This document shows, one piece after another, positions 11,051 to 22,749 of a stretch of DNA of 64,000 nt. The DNA comes from Brassica napus (taxonomy: Eukaryota; Streptophyta; Magnoliopsida; Brassicales; Brassicaceae): positions 34,593,473 to 34,657,472 of the forward strand of contig NC_063449.1 of the NCBI RefSeq assembly GCF_020379485.1, written 5' to 3'. Made by a program: the position numbers and the translations under genes. The notes below the pieces were generated by a model. It was not told where the DNA came from. It ran no database searches and saw only the letters and a list, made by a program, of their open reading frames with translations. How positions within the stretch are numbered: the first letter of the stretch is position 1; each line of letters opens with the position of its first letter.

Positions 11051-14000
11051 TCAGGCGTTATTAGACCCAGAAGCAGCAGCAGCCTCTGCCGCTTTCTTCT
11101 TCTCCCTCTTCTTCTTGTTTCTAAGAGCGTTCTTGCTCATCTCTCTGTATTTAACAACAGAGCATCCATCAACAAAAGAACCATTGATGGTTTCTAGGAT
11201 TATGTATGCATTGCAAGATAAGAGACTTACCCTTCTGGGTTTACTCCAAGCAACTGCAATTTACAAATCATGAAACTATCAGATGCATTGATATGTGAAG
11301 CCGTATGTTCAATCAAAAACGGTAGTAATGGGGAATAGTTAAAGCTAAAACCACTTTAAAAAGCCGGTTGAGATAAACTAGGTACCAAAATCATGACTGG
11401 AGTTGTGAGACCATAGAAAAGTTCATTATGAGTAGTAGTACCTCAGCTTGAATGGCAGCCGCTTGCTTAGCATGAGGAGGTCGATATGCAGCTGGTCTTT
11501 GTATAGTGGGGATGGAAGCAACAGGTTTCTTCTGAGATGATCCTTGTCCTAAGAAGGAGTAGAATCGTTTAAGAACAAGATAAACTTTCTTACAATCAGC
11601 ACATGTTTCAGATTCAAGAAACAAGAGACTCAGACCTTGCGATTTGCCCTCTTCGAGTTTCAATGATTCAACTGACTTGAGAAGTTCACTGATCTCATCG
11701 AACCTGTCTGGAGACTCCGGTTTCCATTCAACCTGTAGGTAAAATAACCATGACACGTTTAGTAAGACAAGTTGTAATTATGTTTTTCAAAGCTGTTAAG
11801 AGATGTATGCCTGGTACAGTCTCTCAAACATCTTCTTGAAATAACGCTTCCCGTCATAGTTGAAGATTTTAATCCTTCAGTCAGAACAAAGAGGATATAG
11901 AACACAAAACAGTCCATATCAGTGAGATATCATAATAGACAAAGGAGAAACCATCTTCTCTGATAACTTTAAATATAACAGCGACTAGATTCATACGTTA
12001 AAAGTCATGGATTAAGATAAGTGGATATGACGACATACAATTAATGCACAGTATTCATTTCACCACTCGATCTGTTCAGATGAACTATGACCCACTGATG
12101 CAGATAAGATACCAAACTCAATATTGTAGCAATAAGTTTTAACATACCCATTGTCGATTTGACGTCTTGGTGCTGTTGATGCAGTCAGGAAATAACGCCC
12201 ATCCGGAGACCATTCGCTTGTCACAGACCACTCGGCTTTATTACTTCCTAGTTGCTTCTTACTTACAACGTCCCAGAATGTCTGAAATGTAATAAGTTAA
12301 TCCGTTGAGTAACCATTCAGAGAAGATCATCAGGACAGACTGTTAACCGAAAATTGAAAGATATGAAGAGCAGAAGATATCGTTATTTACCATATCACCA
12401 GGCAAGTTTCCGAATCCAGCCACACATAAAACTGTAGAATCGATTGAAAGTTACCAAGTATGCACAAACACAAATACTCAATTCATAATGAAACAAAAAG
12501 AAGATAAAAGAATATAGGGATGAGGAAGAGAACCGTACTTCTCCCTTTTGGGTTCCATCGAAGAGTGTTATAAGGACCTTCGCCAAGTTCCATCAAAGGT
12601 TTGCATTTCTTGTCAAAGATTGTCACACAAGCAGGCATAACTGAAGTCACGCTTAAGGAAAAATAAAATTTGAAGAAAATAACCTCTTAACCCGAACACA
12701 TGTCAACTGGTACTGACTAATGCATGCACAAAAAAACATCAATCCTCAGTAAACTCATACAGATAAGTCCTTAAAGCGGATGGAAGAAAAGGATACAGCC
12801 ATATACAACTGCGAACTCTGAACCCGAGAAGGACCACTGAACATCATGAACTGGTCCCTCTTTACCTGTCAAAGCACCAGAGAGTCAGTACTTTCAAAAA
12901 CCACAAGAGAGCAGAATTATAAAAGCTTAGGACGTACGTAATGGAACAAGGCCTTCATGTGTGCCATCTACTGTAAGGTAGTGTAGCTTCGTTTCCCCAT
13001 AATAACTTTTGTTGGTCTTGTCAACATCTGATTGTACAACCACCAGGAGTCCAGTGGAACCATGGTTCCAATTAAACTGCACAGAGGAACACCGGAAAAA
13101 GCTACGCCTAGCACTTGGCTGACTCTCGGCCTCTTTCCCACAACCAAATATCTGGACACTACCTGGACTCCCCTATATATGTAAGCATTAACCATGTCAG
13201 AATAGCTTATCCACTGAAGAAACTAGTCTGCAGCTTTCAGAAAGAAAGAAAAAAAGGATAACTTTTTGAACTAGAATACTAAGTAGCAGAGAGTAGGATA
13301 GCCCAAGCAATGAAGAGCACCTTGACTTCTGGAACAAAGACAGCAACATGGGAAGCTGGGGTTTTGGAAAGCTCAAATGCCGCTACTCCAGGAACTCTGA
13401 TCCGGGATGTTATCCCTTTAGAGAAATCTTTCGGGTCAAAGAACTGGACCTCATTTGTAGCTAAACGGCACGCGGAAGACTCATCAGGAGAGAAGCGAAT
13501 CGATGGCCTATAGAGCAACAACAGAAACACTCCATATCATAAAAAGCAGAAGCATTATAACAAGCACAAAGACAAAGCACTAAGAGCAGCTTACCATGTG
13601 GTTTTAGTAATGGACTTTTGGTAAAGACCGTGTGCAAGATCTGCAGTCTCAATATTCCAAAGGGAGACGTTCTTCTCCTGGGGAGTAGTGGGTTTCTGAA
13701 AGGTCTGAAGGTAAGTCCCAGACGGAGATATCTCAGCAGCCGTAACATTAGCTACTGCGAACGACCGCATTTCTCTCAAGCTGGCGGAGTCATAGATACT
13801 AATGGTTCCATCAGATTTCACAGCCATGAACTTGGATCCATCAAGGCTGAACTTGGTGCTGGAGCATGAAACTCGCTCATTCTTGGGAGTGGGTTGACCG
13901 TTACTGCTAAAAGGAGGGCCGTTCCACACAACGAAACCTTCAGCGTCTCTAACTGCAACAACAAATAAAGGAAGTGACTTTAGAGAAAGAGGCACCTCTC

Positions 14001-14069
14001 TGAATATAACCTGAAATTGAGTTTGAGAGATGTGTTACCTAAAATCTCCAACGACGGTGAAGAACTCAT
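11051..14069 (-). CDS. Eukaryotic translation initiation factor 2A (eIF2A), 13 exons
   Basis: A WD-repeat beta-propeller factor that can deliver Met-tRNAi to the 40S subunit independently of eIF2. Exons, in order of translation: 14039-14069, 13595-13952, 13321-13507, 12938-13172, 12797-12865, 12539-12640, 12391-12431, 12148-12281, 11811-11874, 11636-11732, 11442-11548, 11231-11253, 11051-11144. Phases agree at every join. The protein starts MSSSPSLEIL. Propeller blades include RDAEGFVVWNGPPF, KFSLDGSKFMAVKSDGTISIYD, WNIETADLAHGLYQ, VQFNWNHGSTGLLVVVQSDVD, YNTLRWNPKG and TSEWSPDGRYFLTAS. It ends in a basic tail (KNALRNKKKREKKKAAEAAAASG). Intron 9, after LYQ at 11811, begins GC, not GT. A leader exon near 14408-14470 splices into the ATG exon. 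It matches At1g73180 by position and looks intact. Confidence 0.93.
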
Positions 14070-14469
14070 TGCTTTACTTGAGAGAGAGAGAGAGACCTAA
14101 ATCAACAGAAAACTTTTAAATTTCCTACTGAAATGCGACGTAATCACTTAACTGGGTCAATAAAATGCATTGAGGATAGTAAAGTAACACAACTTGTCTA
14201 ATTGAAATCAACATAAAAGCTTTCAAATTTCCTAGTGAAACCCACATTAACAATCAAACTTGAGCTATGAGCAGGCTAGTTAGTTACACATGAATCGCAA
14301 CTTAGATCTTACTATGCTGGATCGACGAAATGCATTGAGATTATTAAAGTAAGCCAGCTTTTATTACAAAAAGAATGGAGAAAATCTGAAGAAGAAGGAG
14401 GAGGTACCTGAAACGATCGGCGGGGAGAGTGATCGGTGGCTGTTGTGGCGGGCTTTGCTCTCAACTCTT

Positions 14470-14700
14470 GTGTAATGAGATAACCCTAAAATTGCAAATT
14501 TCACTAACCCTCTGAAGGTAACCCTTATTAAAATATAAACCGGACAACCGAATACCGAACGGGTTCTCGCCCGGTTCGGTAAAACGTTGTGCGAACAGAA
14601 TTAACCGAAACCCGATTCATCCGAACCGAATTAACCACCACAAGCCTCAATACTAGTTAGTGTGTTCGCTCGGTGGCTGCTTTCACTTTCCATCGTCTCT
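14470..14700. promoter_or_regulatory. Bidirectional promoter region between eIF2A and APC13
   Basis: The eIF2A leader (minus) starts near 14470 and the APC13 leader (plus) begins around 14680-14700, so the two divergent housekeeping genes share about 200 bp. The segment has ccgaaccga/aaccgaa repeats in both directions and no clear TATA box. Confidence 0.5.
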
Positions 14701-15000
14701 ACCAGGTGAAATCGAATGAAATCTCTTTGCAAATATTTTGACTAAATCGATCCGAGTAAGGTTTTTTTCGTACTGAGAATCGTGTCTTTCATCAAGGGTT
14801 GGCTTTCATTTTTGTCATTCGGGACTCTTTCCTAGACTGCTCACCACCTGCTCGACGAATTTCCTCAATAGAAACCATACTCTGTTTTTTCTTCTCTCCG
14901 AGGAAGCTATGTATATTTTTTTTTCAATTGTTCATGGATATTGGCTAGTTATCAACTGAATTTTGAACATTCTTTCAGTAGAAAATCTTGAGGGATTCCA

Positions 15001-15501
15001 ATGGCAGAAGTGAGTCTTGGTATGCTTATAGACATTGTGGACGAGGAGTGGATGAGGGACACTCTCCCTGATGATGGTTAACCTACCTTCCATCTCGAGA
15101 TCATTTTTTTTCATCAGATTAATTGATTGTGTGTTATTTATTTATTGATTGTTTGCAGATCTCCCATTGCCTCCAGTGCTTGCTGTTAGGACTGATGATA
15201 CCGAAGAAACCAGTATGTTTTCCCCTTTTGTTTGTTTTGCTTTATTTATTACACAAGTCTAAAGCTTCAATTCACCATGTTGATGCATAAGATATTGAGA
15301 TCTTGAAATGTCATAAGGAAACCAGTGGAGGCAGCACTTTGTGTTTGTTTCAGACATAGACACATAGTGAATATACATTGAGAGAAACTTTGAGCTTTAC
15401 GCCTTTCTCCTACGACTAAAGCATTTGCGATTGTTTCAGATCAGGAAACTCAGCAAGTAGATGGAGAAGCTTGGCATGATCTTGCACTGGATACCCAGTA
15501 A
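15001..15501 (+). CDS. BNS: Anaphase-promoting complex subunit 13 (BONSAI)
   Basis: A small subunit of the APC/C ubiquitin ligase. Three exons (15001-15076, 15159-15212, 15440-15501) give 63 residues, the length of the Arabidopsis protein. It reads MAEVSLGMLIDIVDEEWMRD, then LPLPPVLAVRTDDTEETN and ends DGEAWHDLALDTQ. The conserved acidic N-terminus and the DLPLPP block are typical of APC13. Introns are GT-AG and join in phase (G|AT and A|AT). An untranslated leader from about 14690 splices at an AG near 14980. In Arabidopsis this locus is known for heritable silencing in ddm1, linked to a LINE next to it. No LINE is visible within 3 kb here. Divergent to eIF2A. Confidence 0.93.
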
Positions 15502-18500
15502 AAAAAGCCTGTGGAAACTTTTTAATAGAAACTCCTACTTGCATCTATCTCCTTTTATTGTGTATGATCAGAACTTGTAAGCTTTGTATGAAGACAATCA
15601 TTGCTTCACTTCCATTAATAAACTTTCTTGGATTTCCCTTTTTTTTGGATGGAATCAATTTGCTTCTGGCTGCTGAAATGTGACCCTTTTGCTGGTGTGC
15701 CTTGTATCATACCATGCAATCTGAGAATGAATTCAGATATATAGTTTGGATATTCCAATGTGACACATCTCTAACAAATGGTCATTGTCATATAACTCCA
15801 TGCCAAAGACTGAAGTTCGTGTTCATCCTGGTCTTACTGTTGATGATGTCCTCACAGGCAGACTCTTGTCTTATCGAGTTTCAACTTTAGATGGCAACAC
15901 ATTAACAATACTGACATGAACTATTATGTTACCTGCCATAGTCCTATTAATTAGTAGACTCGAGCCATATTTATAATTTTGATATTTAAATGAATAACTA
16001 ATATCTTTAAAAAGAAGTTAAACACACGTAGTTTAATAATTTGTGTCAGTGTCCAAGTTATACTACTTTCTTTTTTAAATAGTTGACTTTACAAATTAAC
16101 ACATTCCTTAAATTTTTGTAACAATTCTTTTTCAAATGGAAAAAGTGGTGCTAAAGTTGTGACTCTATACATATCTAACCGTCATTTAAATTTATTTAGC
16201 TTATGTTGGATTCAGAGATCATGATCCATTTTAATCCCATCGTTATTATTTAACTCAAAAGTATAATTGATATATAACCATATACACTAGATAAAGTTAT
16301 AAATATTTTATACTTTTGTCTAATTGAAGTTGAATGGAAAAAAAAAAGTTGAGTTGTAGTGCGTTATGTAAGAAAGTGCCGACTAGATGAGTGAGGACTA
16401 CGGTGCGAGGTAGTTAGCTAAACCTAAATAACCTTAATCTTCTGTGAGGATCGACTATACTTTACTTATTAAACTTCATCCAAGGCTTTTCTGATTTATT
16501 TATTAGTTGGTGTATGTATTATATGCAGATTTGTATATTGATATGTATATTATTTGTTCAAATGTTAAATCTATTGATGAATAAATAAAATTTACAACCA
16601 AAACAGTTACAGTCTAGTTGTAAGAAAGAGGGTTTGGAACTGTTCTGGATTTCATTTCTACTGTTAACTAAATTCCTAATGATTCTGATTAGACGAATAT
16701 AAAACTACGTATTAGGTTTAATTTAATAAACTTGATACTGGATTATTCATTGATACCAGTTTTTGGGGAATTAGTTGGATTTTAGCTTACACACTTTTGA
16801 TCATTTAATACAAACAGTACAACCCGATCAATATCGAAAGTTGGAGCCAATCCACATATTACTCATGGCCGGCTCAACATTACAAAGAGCCTGTGGGCAA
16901 AAAAAAAATTAGAACCTTATGATAAGCTAGTTTTGTAACTAAGAACTTTTGACTCAAGCATCACAACATACACACATTTCTATTTGTTATATTAACTAGA
17001 GAAGTAGAAATATCATGTTCTTATGCTGTCTAAATCTGGATTACATATGCTAATTGTAAGAATCAAGACCCCTAATATTACTAGAGTTAGACTAGGCCCC
17101 GGGGCAGTTGCACTGACCGGCCTCCATATTAAGTTGCCCCTGATATTACCAATTAACCAAATAATTTTTGGTTGTAAGCTATATAACTTAACATTTAAGT
17201 TCCACTAATTAGTCATGCCATAGGATTACATTGTATAATAACCAACTAAAATGCATATTGACAAAAAACACACGTCCATAACTATTTTGTAACTTGAAAA
17301 AACTATGTTTTATTACCACACTCAATGCCGGTTAACGTTTTATAAAACTGGAGAACAAATGGGCGTTATGTGGTAATTTAAGATATGATCATTTAAATTA
17401 TAGTACATATACCTTTATTTCAAAGAATATTACTGAAAATAAAGTTGGAAATAGTTTAGAATATTGAAGATTGAAAACGGATTGGAAGCGGGTTAGAAGC
17501 CATAGGTTCTACAACTTTTCCTCAGGGCAGGACAGAGCCTGCCCAATCAAAACAACATATAAGAGCACATGAGGATCTTGAGTATCTATATAAATCGTAT
17601 CTCAAATATACAATCTAACATTAGGTATTTTTGTCAATACTGCTCTCTTTAATTAGTAGTTAGTGTTCAATTAACTTTTTCTTTTAGATTCGAATTGGTG
17701 CTTCATTTACTCTATAAACTAAGCCAGCTTGTATCCACAAGATCCAAAATCGTTTCCGCTAATAATCTAGTATCATAAAAGAGTCTTCAAATTATTAATT
17801 AACCAAAGTAAAATATAGTGATTAACTTTGCCATACTCTCTCGTTGATTTTAAAGAAAAACCGTGAAAGAAGCTATATAATGATTTGGACCTCACTCATG
17901 AATATTCTCTAAGTTATTTTTTAATATACAGGTTATAAAGAGATTCATATTTGATTTTGTTTGTTATTAATAGCACTATTTTATTTGTTATTTTAAGTCG
18001 ATAGAAAGAATCAATATTCAACCAAAAGACATTACTCGGATCATTTACTTCGGATTCACGTTAGTTAACTCATATGGTCAACTAGTCAAAAGTTAACCAC
18101 CGATGACTCTTTGCTAAACAATTTTTTTCCAAAATAGAACCCATTTATATTATGAACTAGTTTAAGATCGATTCATTCAAATGCAGATTAACATATGTCA
18201 TCTACACAATTTCACCTTTTTCTTAAACTGTTACTTTTTGGGTATATATCTTTTTGTACATTAAAAAAACCGCAACACGTAGAAAAGCATAACTCAGCAA
18301 AGTTTAACATATATTAATATAGTAATATTAAATAAATAACCTTATATTTTATTGTTTAATTTAATGATAAAATAAATAATAACTTTCTATTATGAAAATA
18401 TATATTATTTATCAATATCTTTCTACCTATCATGTGTCGTTTATGATATTTTTTCGGTCAAAACGACTCTCCGAACTAAAACCGGATCGTGAGTTTTATG

Positions 18501-18709
18501 GTATGAGACTAGAAATAGCACTAGGTCTTTGATTTTGGTCGAAAAATTCAAAGTTTAAGCACCATGATTCTTTTTTGAACAACCGAAAGCTTATATTAAA
18601 AGCACCATGATTCTAAACTCAACGTTTCGGATAGCATAACCACATCAACTAGAAGCTAAATGGTTAGAAGGAAACTAACTAGCTAGCGCAAAGATTAAAC
18701 TGTATAGGT
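15502..18709. other. Intergenic, AT-rich, no gene seen
   Basis: About 3.2 kb downstream of APC13. The first 200 bp hold likely polyadenylation signals (attaataaac near 15615). The rest is AT-rich with short frames only. A GC-richer stretch at 16865-17140 and an inverted pair agggcagg/cctgccc near 17525-17550 hint at small old insertions that I cannot classify. Confidence 0.5.
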
Positions 18710-18711
18710 TG

Positions 18712-18876
18712 AACTTTTTATAGTGACTGAGCTCATCCCGAAGGACCACCTCGCCAGAAATCCCCGTAGGGATTTTTTAGCTAACCCAGTACCACCCCGC
18801 TGTCCTCGAGTATCGAACTAGCGACCTCGGGTAGTCGTGTGTGAGAAACATTCAGTACTGCCGTTAGGCCACTTGA
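18712..18876 (-). mobile_element. SINE family 1 copy (tRNA-related), minus orientation
   Basis: Read on the minus strand it has an A-box-like tggcctaacggcagtactga, a B-box-like gctagttcgatac, then a body with ggggtggtactg, ccttcgggatgagctcagtc and actataaaaagttc. The same order of motifs occurs twice in tandem at 62874-63254, which defines the family. The element lies head-on against a second SINE at 18877. Confidence 0.7.
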
Positions 18877-19082
18877 GGGAGCTTCGGCCCCGATACGGTC
18901 CCGGGTTCTATTCGCGTTGGCCACGAGGGGTTTTACATGGGCTGCCTCTCGCCCTCCAGACCACTTCGCGTAACCAGGGGCCCTTTAGTGGACGCTTAAA
19001 AATTCTGTAATGACATGGGCTTAGGCCCGGTAGGCTAGTCGATCACGCAAAAGTGGTCGGATATTGGATTATCAAAAAAAAA
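18877..19082 (+). mobile_element. SINE family 2 fragment with poly-A
   Basis: GC-rich block with a B-box-like cccgggttctattcg near its start, a body rich in ggcc, and the tail ggatattggattatcaaaaaaaaa. The tail matches the 3' end of the third part of the composite SINE at 63258-63447 (ctggataatcaaaa), so both probably use the same LINE partner. The A box seems lost. Confidence 0.6.
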
Positions 19083-20955
19083 TAGTCTTGCTAGTTGCTC
19101 GTATCAATTAAAATAGATAAAATTGGAAAGAAAGTGTCCGCACAGATTAATTGCAGCAAGGAGCAGCAACCATATAACCAGACAACTCAATCTCTAGTAT
19201 TAGAGGAATCATGTAAGGAATACACTTCATTTAAGTAGAATAAAATGTTATAACACTTGTGATTTTTCTACTATTCAACGATTTTCAAATTATGCCAATA
19301 TTTGTTACGATGAATAGGCCAAGCTTTAAATAGTTTATGTCTGCATGTGATAGGTAAATGTGCAACTTATTTACCTAGAAAAATAATGGTATGAAGAATG
19401 TTCATGCCACACCTAATTTGTTGCTTCATGTTCGTACTCTGAAACAATCAAAAGACGTTATCAAGCAACTGTCAAAAACGAATTAATTCGGAAGTTTGTG
19501 ATCGAGTGGTAAAAAACGGATCTGAGATGCTGATACGTTTTAAATTTGATCTATATATTATATGATGAAACTAAGTCATATTGTTATTGCACACCTATAT
19601 AAATACTTTTGGTTAGATTAAGTCTAAAATATCTCAAGATAAAAAGAAACTGTCAAAAACGAACAACAAAAAGTATTTTTCAGAAAACAAACAACAAATG
19701 TAGGTATGAAGGCAGTTAAATAGACGGTTCTGACACTGATTCGATAACCAAAGATCTGACTCGATATTCTGAACCCCGGTCGGATACCCTCTGAAGACAA
19801 CTCTCCCATCAACATGAGAGGGTTTAAAAAGAAAAAACATGAAATGGTTTTTACCATATTTGGTATAACACTATTTACTCTACACCAAATTTGGTGGAAT
19901 TGTGTAATTTTTACTGTTTCATTGGAGATGAACTTCCACCAAATTTGGTGTTTTAGTACCCCATTGAAGTTAGCCTTAGCCCTTCCTAAAATTTTAAACA
20001 TATTGTCTTATATTTCTACCACCCTCCGATCATCAAGCGGCCAAATTAAAATCCTATTTGACTCAAATTTTCTTTCTCTCTCTTTTACTGCAAAACTCAT
20101 TAGTTAAAAGTTCAATGTATACCTTCTTTTTATTTCTACCTAGTGTGCGACACAACACTTTAGATATATTTGATCCACATTTGAAATAATTTATATTCAA
20201 ACGAAAATTATATGTTATTCAAATGTAAATTTTGAAAACTCTTATAAAATATAATGTTATTTAACTTGTAAATTTAAAATAAAAAATATTGGAAATATTT
20301 TAAACAATAATTTAAAAAATTTAGTGATTTTAAAGTATTTGGATGAATTTTTTTTTTTAATTTAAAAATATAAAAATTGAAAGGTCATAATTTTAGATTG
20401 TAGAGTAGCTGATTAAAATCATAGTAGCTTTCCCAATTCAACCAATATTATCTAAAAGCTCATTGAGTATCAAATCATTTCAAAATACACAAGTCAATGC
20501 TTCTTTTCGCCTGTTTGCAACTCCTTTTTCAATTTTTTGCACATTTTAATTATGTAACTTAAACATTAGAGAATCATCACAAATTAATTAACAACAGCCT
20601 GACTATGTATAAATAGGAGGCGGTGTTATATGATTTATCATGTTCAATATATGATATATATCAATATGGGTTACTTGAATAGTATATCTTATAGCATTAT
20701 ATATTGAAAAAATAATATTATATGGATTGCTGTCGAACCAGTGGAGCTCTACAAAATCAACTTAGACAATGAGAAACTATCTTCATCTTTTCTTCGCTTA
20801 TATTTTCTTTCATTCTAGGAGCTTGATCTTTACTGCTGATGATCTGGCAAAATCAACATTGTATCACTAAAACTTTGTTATGCTGTTCTAAAGCTTTAGT
20901 TAATCAAATGGTTTTTCAATAACCTAAATAAATTGGCTTTAACCACCTCCTTTTG
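19083..20955. other. Intergenic with palindromic MITE-like stretch
   Basis: AT-rich. At 19840-19970 three copies of an ACCAAATTTGGT-type palindrome (one degenerate) lie within 130 bp, beside a cattggagatg motif. This looks like a small MITE or its remnant. Open frames across it on both strands are by-products of the palindromes. Nothing else was recognised. Confidence 0.45.
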
Positions 20956-21555
20956 TCTATCTATATTATTATTTGCGAATTGATTTTTTTCATTCGAGTT
21001 CTTACGTTAAAAGTTAAACAGATTAATATCATTATTACTCTTAATGAATAAAATATATAAATTAGCCACAAAATCAAAACGAATTTTAATTTGTTGATTA
21101 GATAAATGATTAAAATTAGCAATAATAAGATTTATCCAAAATACAAAAATAGATTTTAAAATAAAAGATAATTCTTATATATATTGTGTTGTTATCTGAG
21201 AAAACTTTTTAATAAAAAAGGTTAAAATTTTAAAAACATGAAACACATAACTAAATATTAATCACGTAAAATTCTTAATTTTATATAATTGAAAAGATAA
21301 TATTGAGTGATTTTTAAGATTTATTTATGTATAATAAATATAGTGTACAAAGAATTTTTCAAAAAAATTATAACACATAAGAATTTTCAAATGAAAATAT
21401 AAATAATAATAATTTTTAAAAAAAGTGCAACAAGTAAAAATTTTCAAATGAAAACATAAATAATAATTTATTATTATAATTTTTTAATTAGTAATGCATA
21501 TATTACTAAGTAATTATAAAATGTTCATGCCCGCATGGGTGGACGAAACACCTAG
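20956..21555 (+). mobile_element. Non-autonomous Helitron-like element
   Basis: Starts TCTATCTATATTATTATTTGCGAA and ends with a small hairpin (cccgcatggg) followed by CTAG|T, the pattern of Arabidopsis ATREP-type Helitrons (5'-TC ... CTRR-3'). The paralogous DNA upstream of the second CLE1 copy (around 45030-45062, ccacctccttgtctttttataatg) reads straight through without these 600 bp, giving a natural empty site. No coding capacity. Confidence 0.7.
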
Positions 21556-21614
21556 TTTTATAATATATAGCAAAAAATTATCATTTCAGTGAGATTGATC
21601 CCAGCTCCATTCTC

Positions 21615-21622
21615 TATATAAA
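21615..21622 (+). promoter_or_regulatory. TATA box of CLE1
   Basis: TATATAAA lies 91-98 bp upstream of the CLE1 ATG inside a block conserved with the second copy. There the same position reads TATGTAAA. Confidence 0.65.
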
Positions 21623-21712
21623 TGGTTCAAGCATGTGAGTGAAAACACACACACAAAACACGTTAAACATATAAAAACATTGCGTATTGAATCATTGATT
21701 AGCACATAACAC

Positions 21713-21946
21713 ATGGCTAACTTAAAATTTTTGCTGTGTTTGTTGCTGATCTGTATTTCGTTGTCGCTGTCATCAGCATCTCGGCCAATGCAGCAGCGGT
21801 TTGCAAACGCAGTGGGAAATAAAGGAGGGCGTATGATGAGAGAAGCTGAAAAAGTGTTGAAAGCTAATATGGAGAAGCTAATGGAGAGGGGCTTTAGCGA
21901 GTCCAAGAGACTTAGTCCTGGAGGTCCTGATCCTCGTCATCACTAA
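21713..21946 (+). CDS. CLE1: CLE1 signalling peptide precursor
   Basis: A 77-residue single-exon preproprotein. Residues 1 to about 23 form a signal peptide (MANLKFLLCLLLICISLSLS). A variable basic region with GGRMMREAEKVLKANMEKLMERGF follows, and the mature 12-residue CLE motif RLSPGGPDPRHH stands at the very C-terminus directly before the stop. The Arabidopsis CLE1-4 group shares this motif. CLE peptides are secreted, arabinosylated and read by CLV1-type receptor kinases. The CLE1 group responds to nitrogen status and acts in roots. Position two genes from APC13 fits At1g73165. Intact, with a TATA box. A second copy at 45198 is interrupted by a retrotransposon. Confidence 0.92.
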   Translation: MANLKFLLCLLLICISLSLSSASRPMQQRFANAVGNKGGRMMREAEKVLKANMEKLMERGFSESKRLSPGGPDPRHH

Positions 21947-22749
21947 GTACTACGTACTCTCGTATATTTAAATTTGCAGGGATGTGTTTTCTTTTCTTGA
22001 TCGAGAACCGGTTTATAAGAAAACATATTGATCCGTTTGGTACGCAGCCTTGTTTGTTCGTTCGGTGTAACCAAAATAAATTGTGATGTTCGTTACAGGT
22101 TTTATGAATTGTGCATGCTTTACGTACTCTATACATTCTACAATATACAATAGTCTACTAGGACCGGATTATATCTGTATATAAAGTATATTACAAGAAA
22201 GTACAAATAAATAGTATGAAAAGTGAGACTGAAATAATTGAATTTATCATGTTTGTATTCTATAATGGCTCGTGTAGATATACGATTTAAAATTAACTTT
22301 GAAAAATATAGATTATTTATGGGCGATAACATAATCCGGAATTTTGACATAATTTCTCAGCAGAGCTCGAAGAGTTTGTAGACTCAAGAGGCCTTTTCAT
22401 GTTTTTTCTTACTGCATTTCGAATAATCAACTCAAACGATGATCATTTAGCCAAGAGTGCTACATCTTTTATGGGATTTGTTTTTTTATATTAGATATTC
22501 CGTTGCTTACCCAATCCACTTCATATCTAAAGATATGAACACATAAAAATAACCAGGAATAACAGTAATGACTATTAAGTTGATTAATCCAAATAAATAA
22601 ACGCTTATAATTTCGTTACTAGATCCACTAAAACTTGCAAGTGTGTGTATCGTGTAAATAAAGAGTATGAAACTGTGTAATGCAAGAGAACAAGTATCTT
22701 GCTACAAAAGATATGAATCAAAGTAACTTACAAAACCAATGAAAAAAAA
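21947..22749. other. CLE1-glycosyltransferase spacer, shared with copy B
   Basis: No gene. Pieces match copy B in order: 21975-22170 with 50200-50375 (gtgttttcttt, gtttgttcgtt, gtgctttacgtac), 22190-22330 with 57110-57225 (tttatcatgtttgtatt, acgatttaaaatta), and 22600-22750 with 63690-63835. The match shows that copy B was opened by insertions at several points. Confidence 0.75.

Noticed and set aside
13310..13869. Plus-strand frames of 67 and 83 residues
   Set aside because: Antisense to well-supported eIF2A exons.
18720..19060. GC-rich block first considered as rRNA or tRNA sequence
   Set aside because: Motif order and the matching copies near 62.9-63.4 kb show SINEs. No rRNA helix motif or full tRNA cloverleaf is present.
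19624..20107. Frames of 97 and 125 residues on opposite strands
   Set aside because: They run across ACCAAATTTGGT palindromes of a MITE-like stretch, with no protein similarity.
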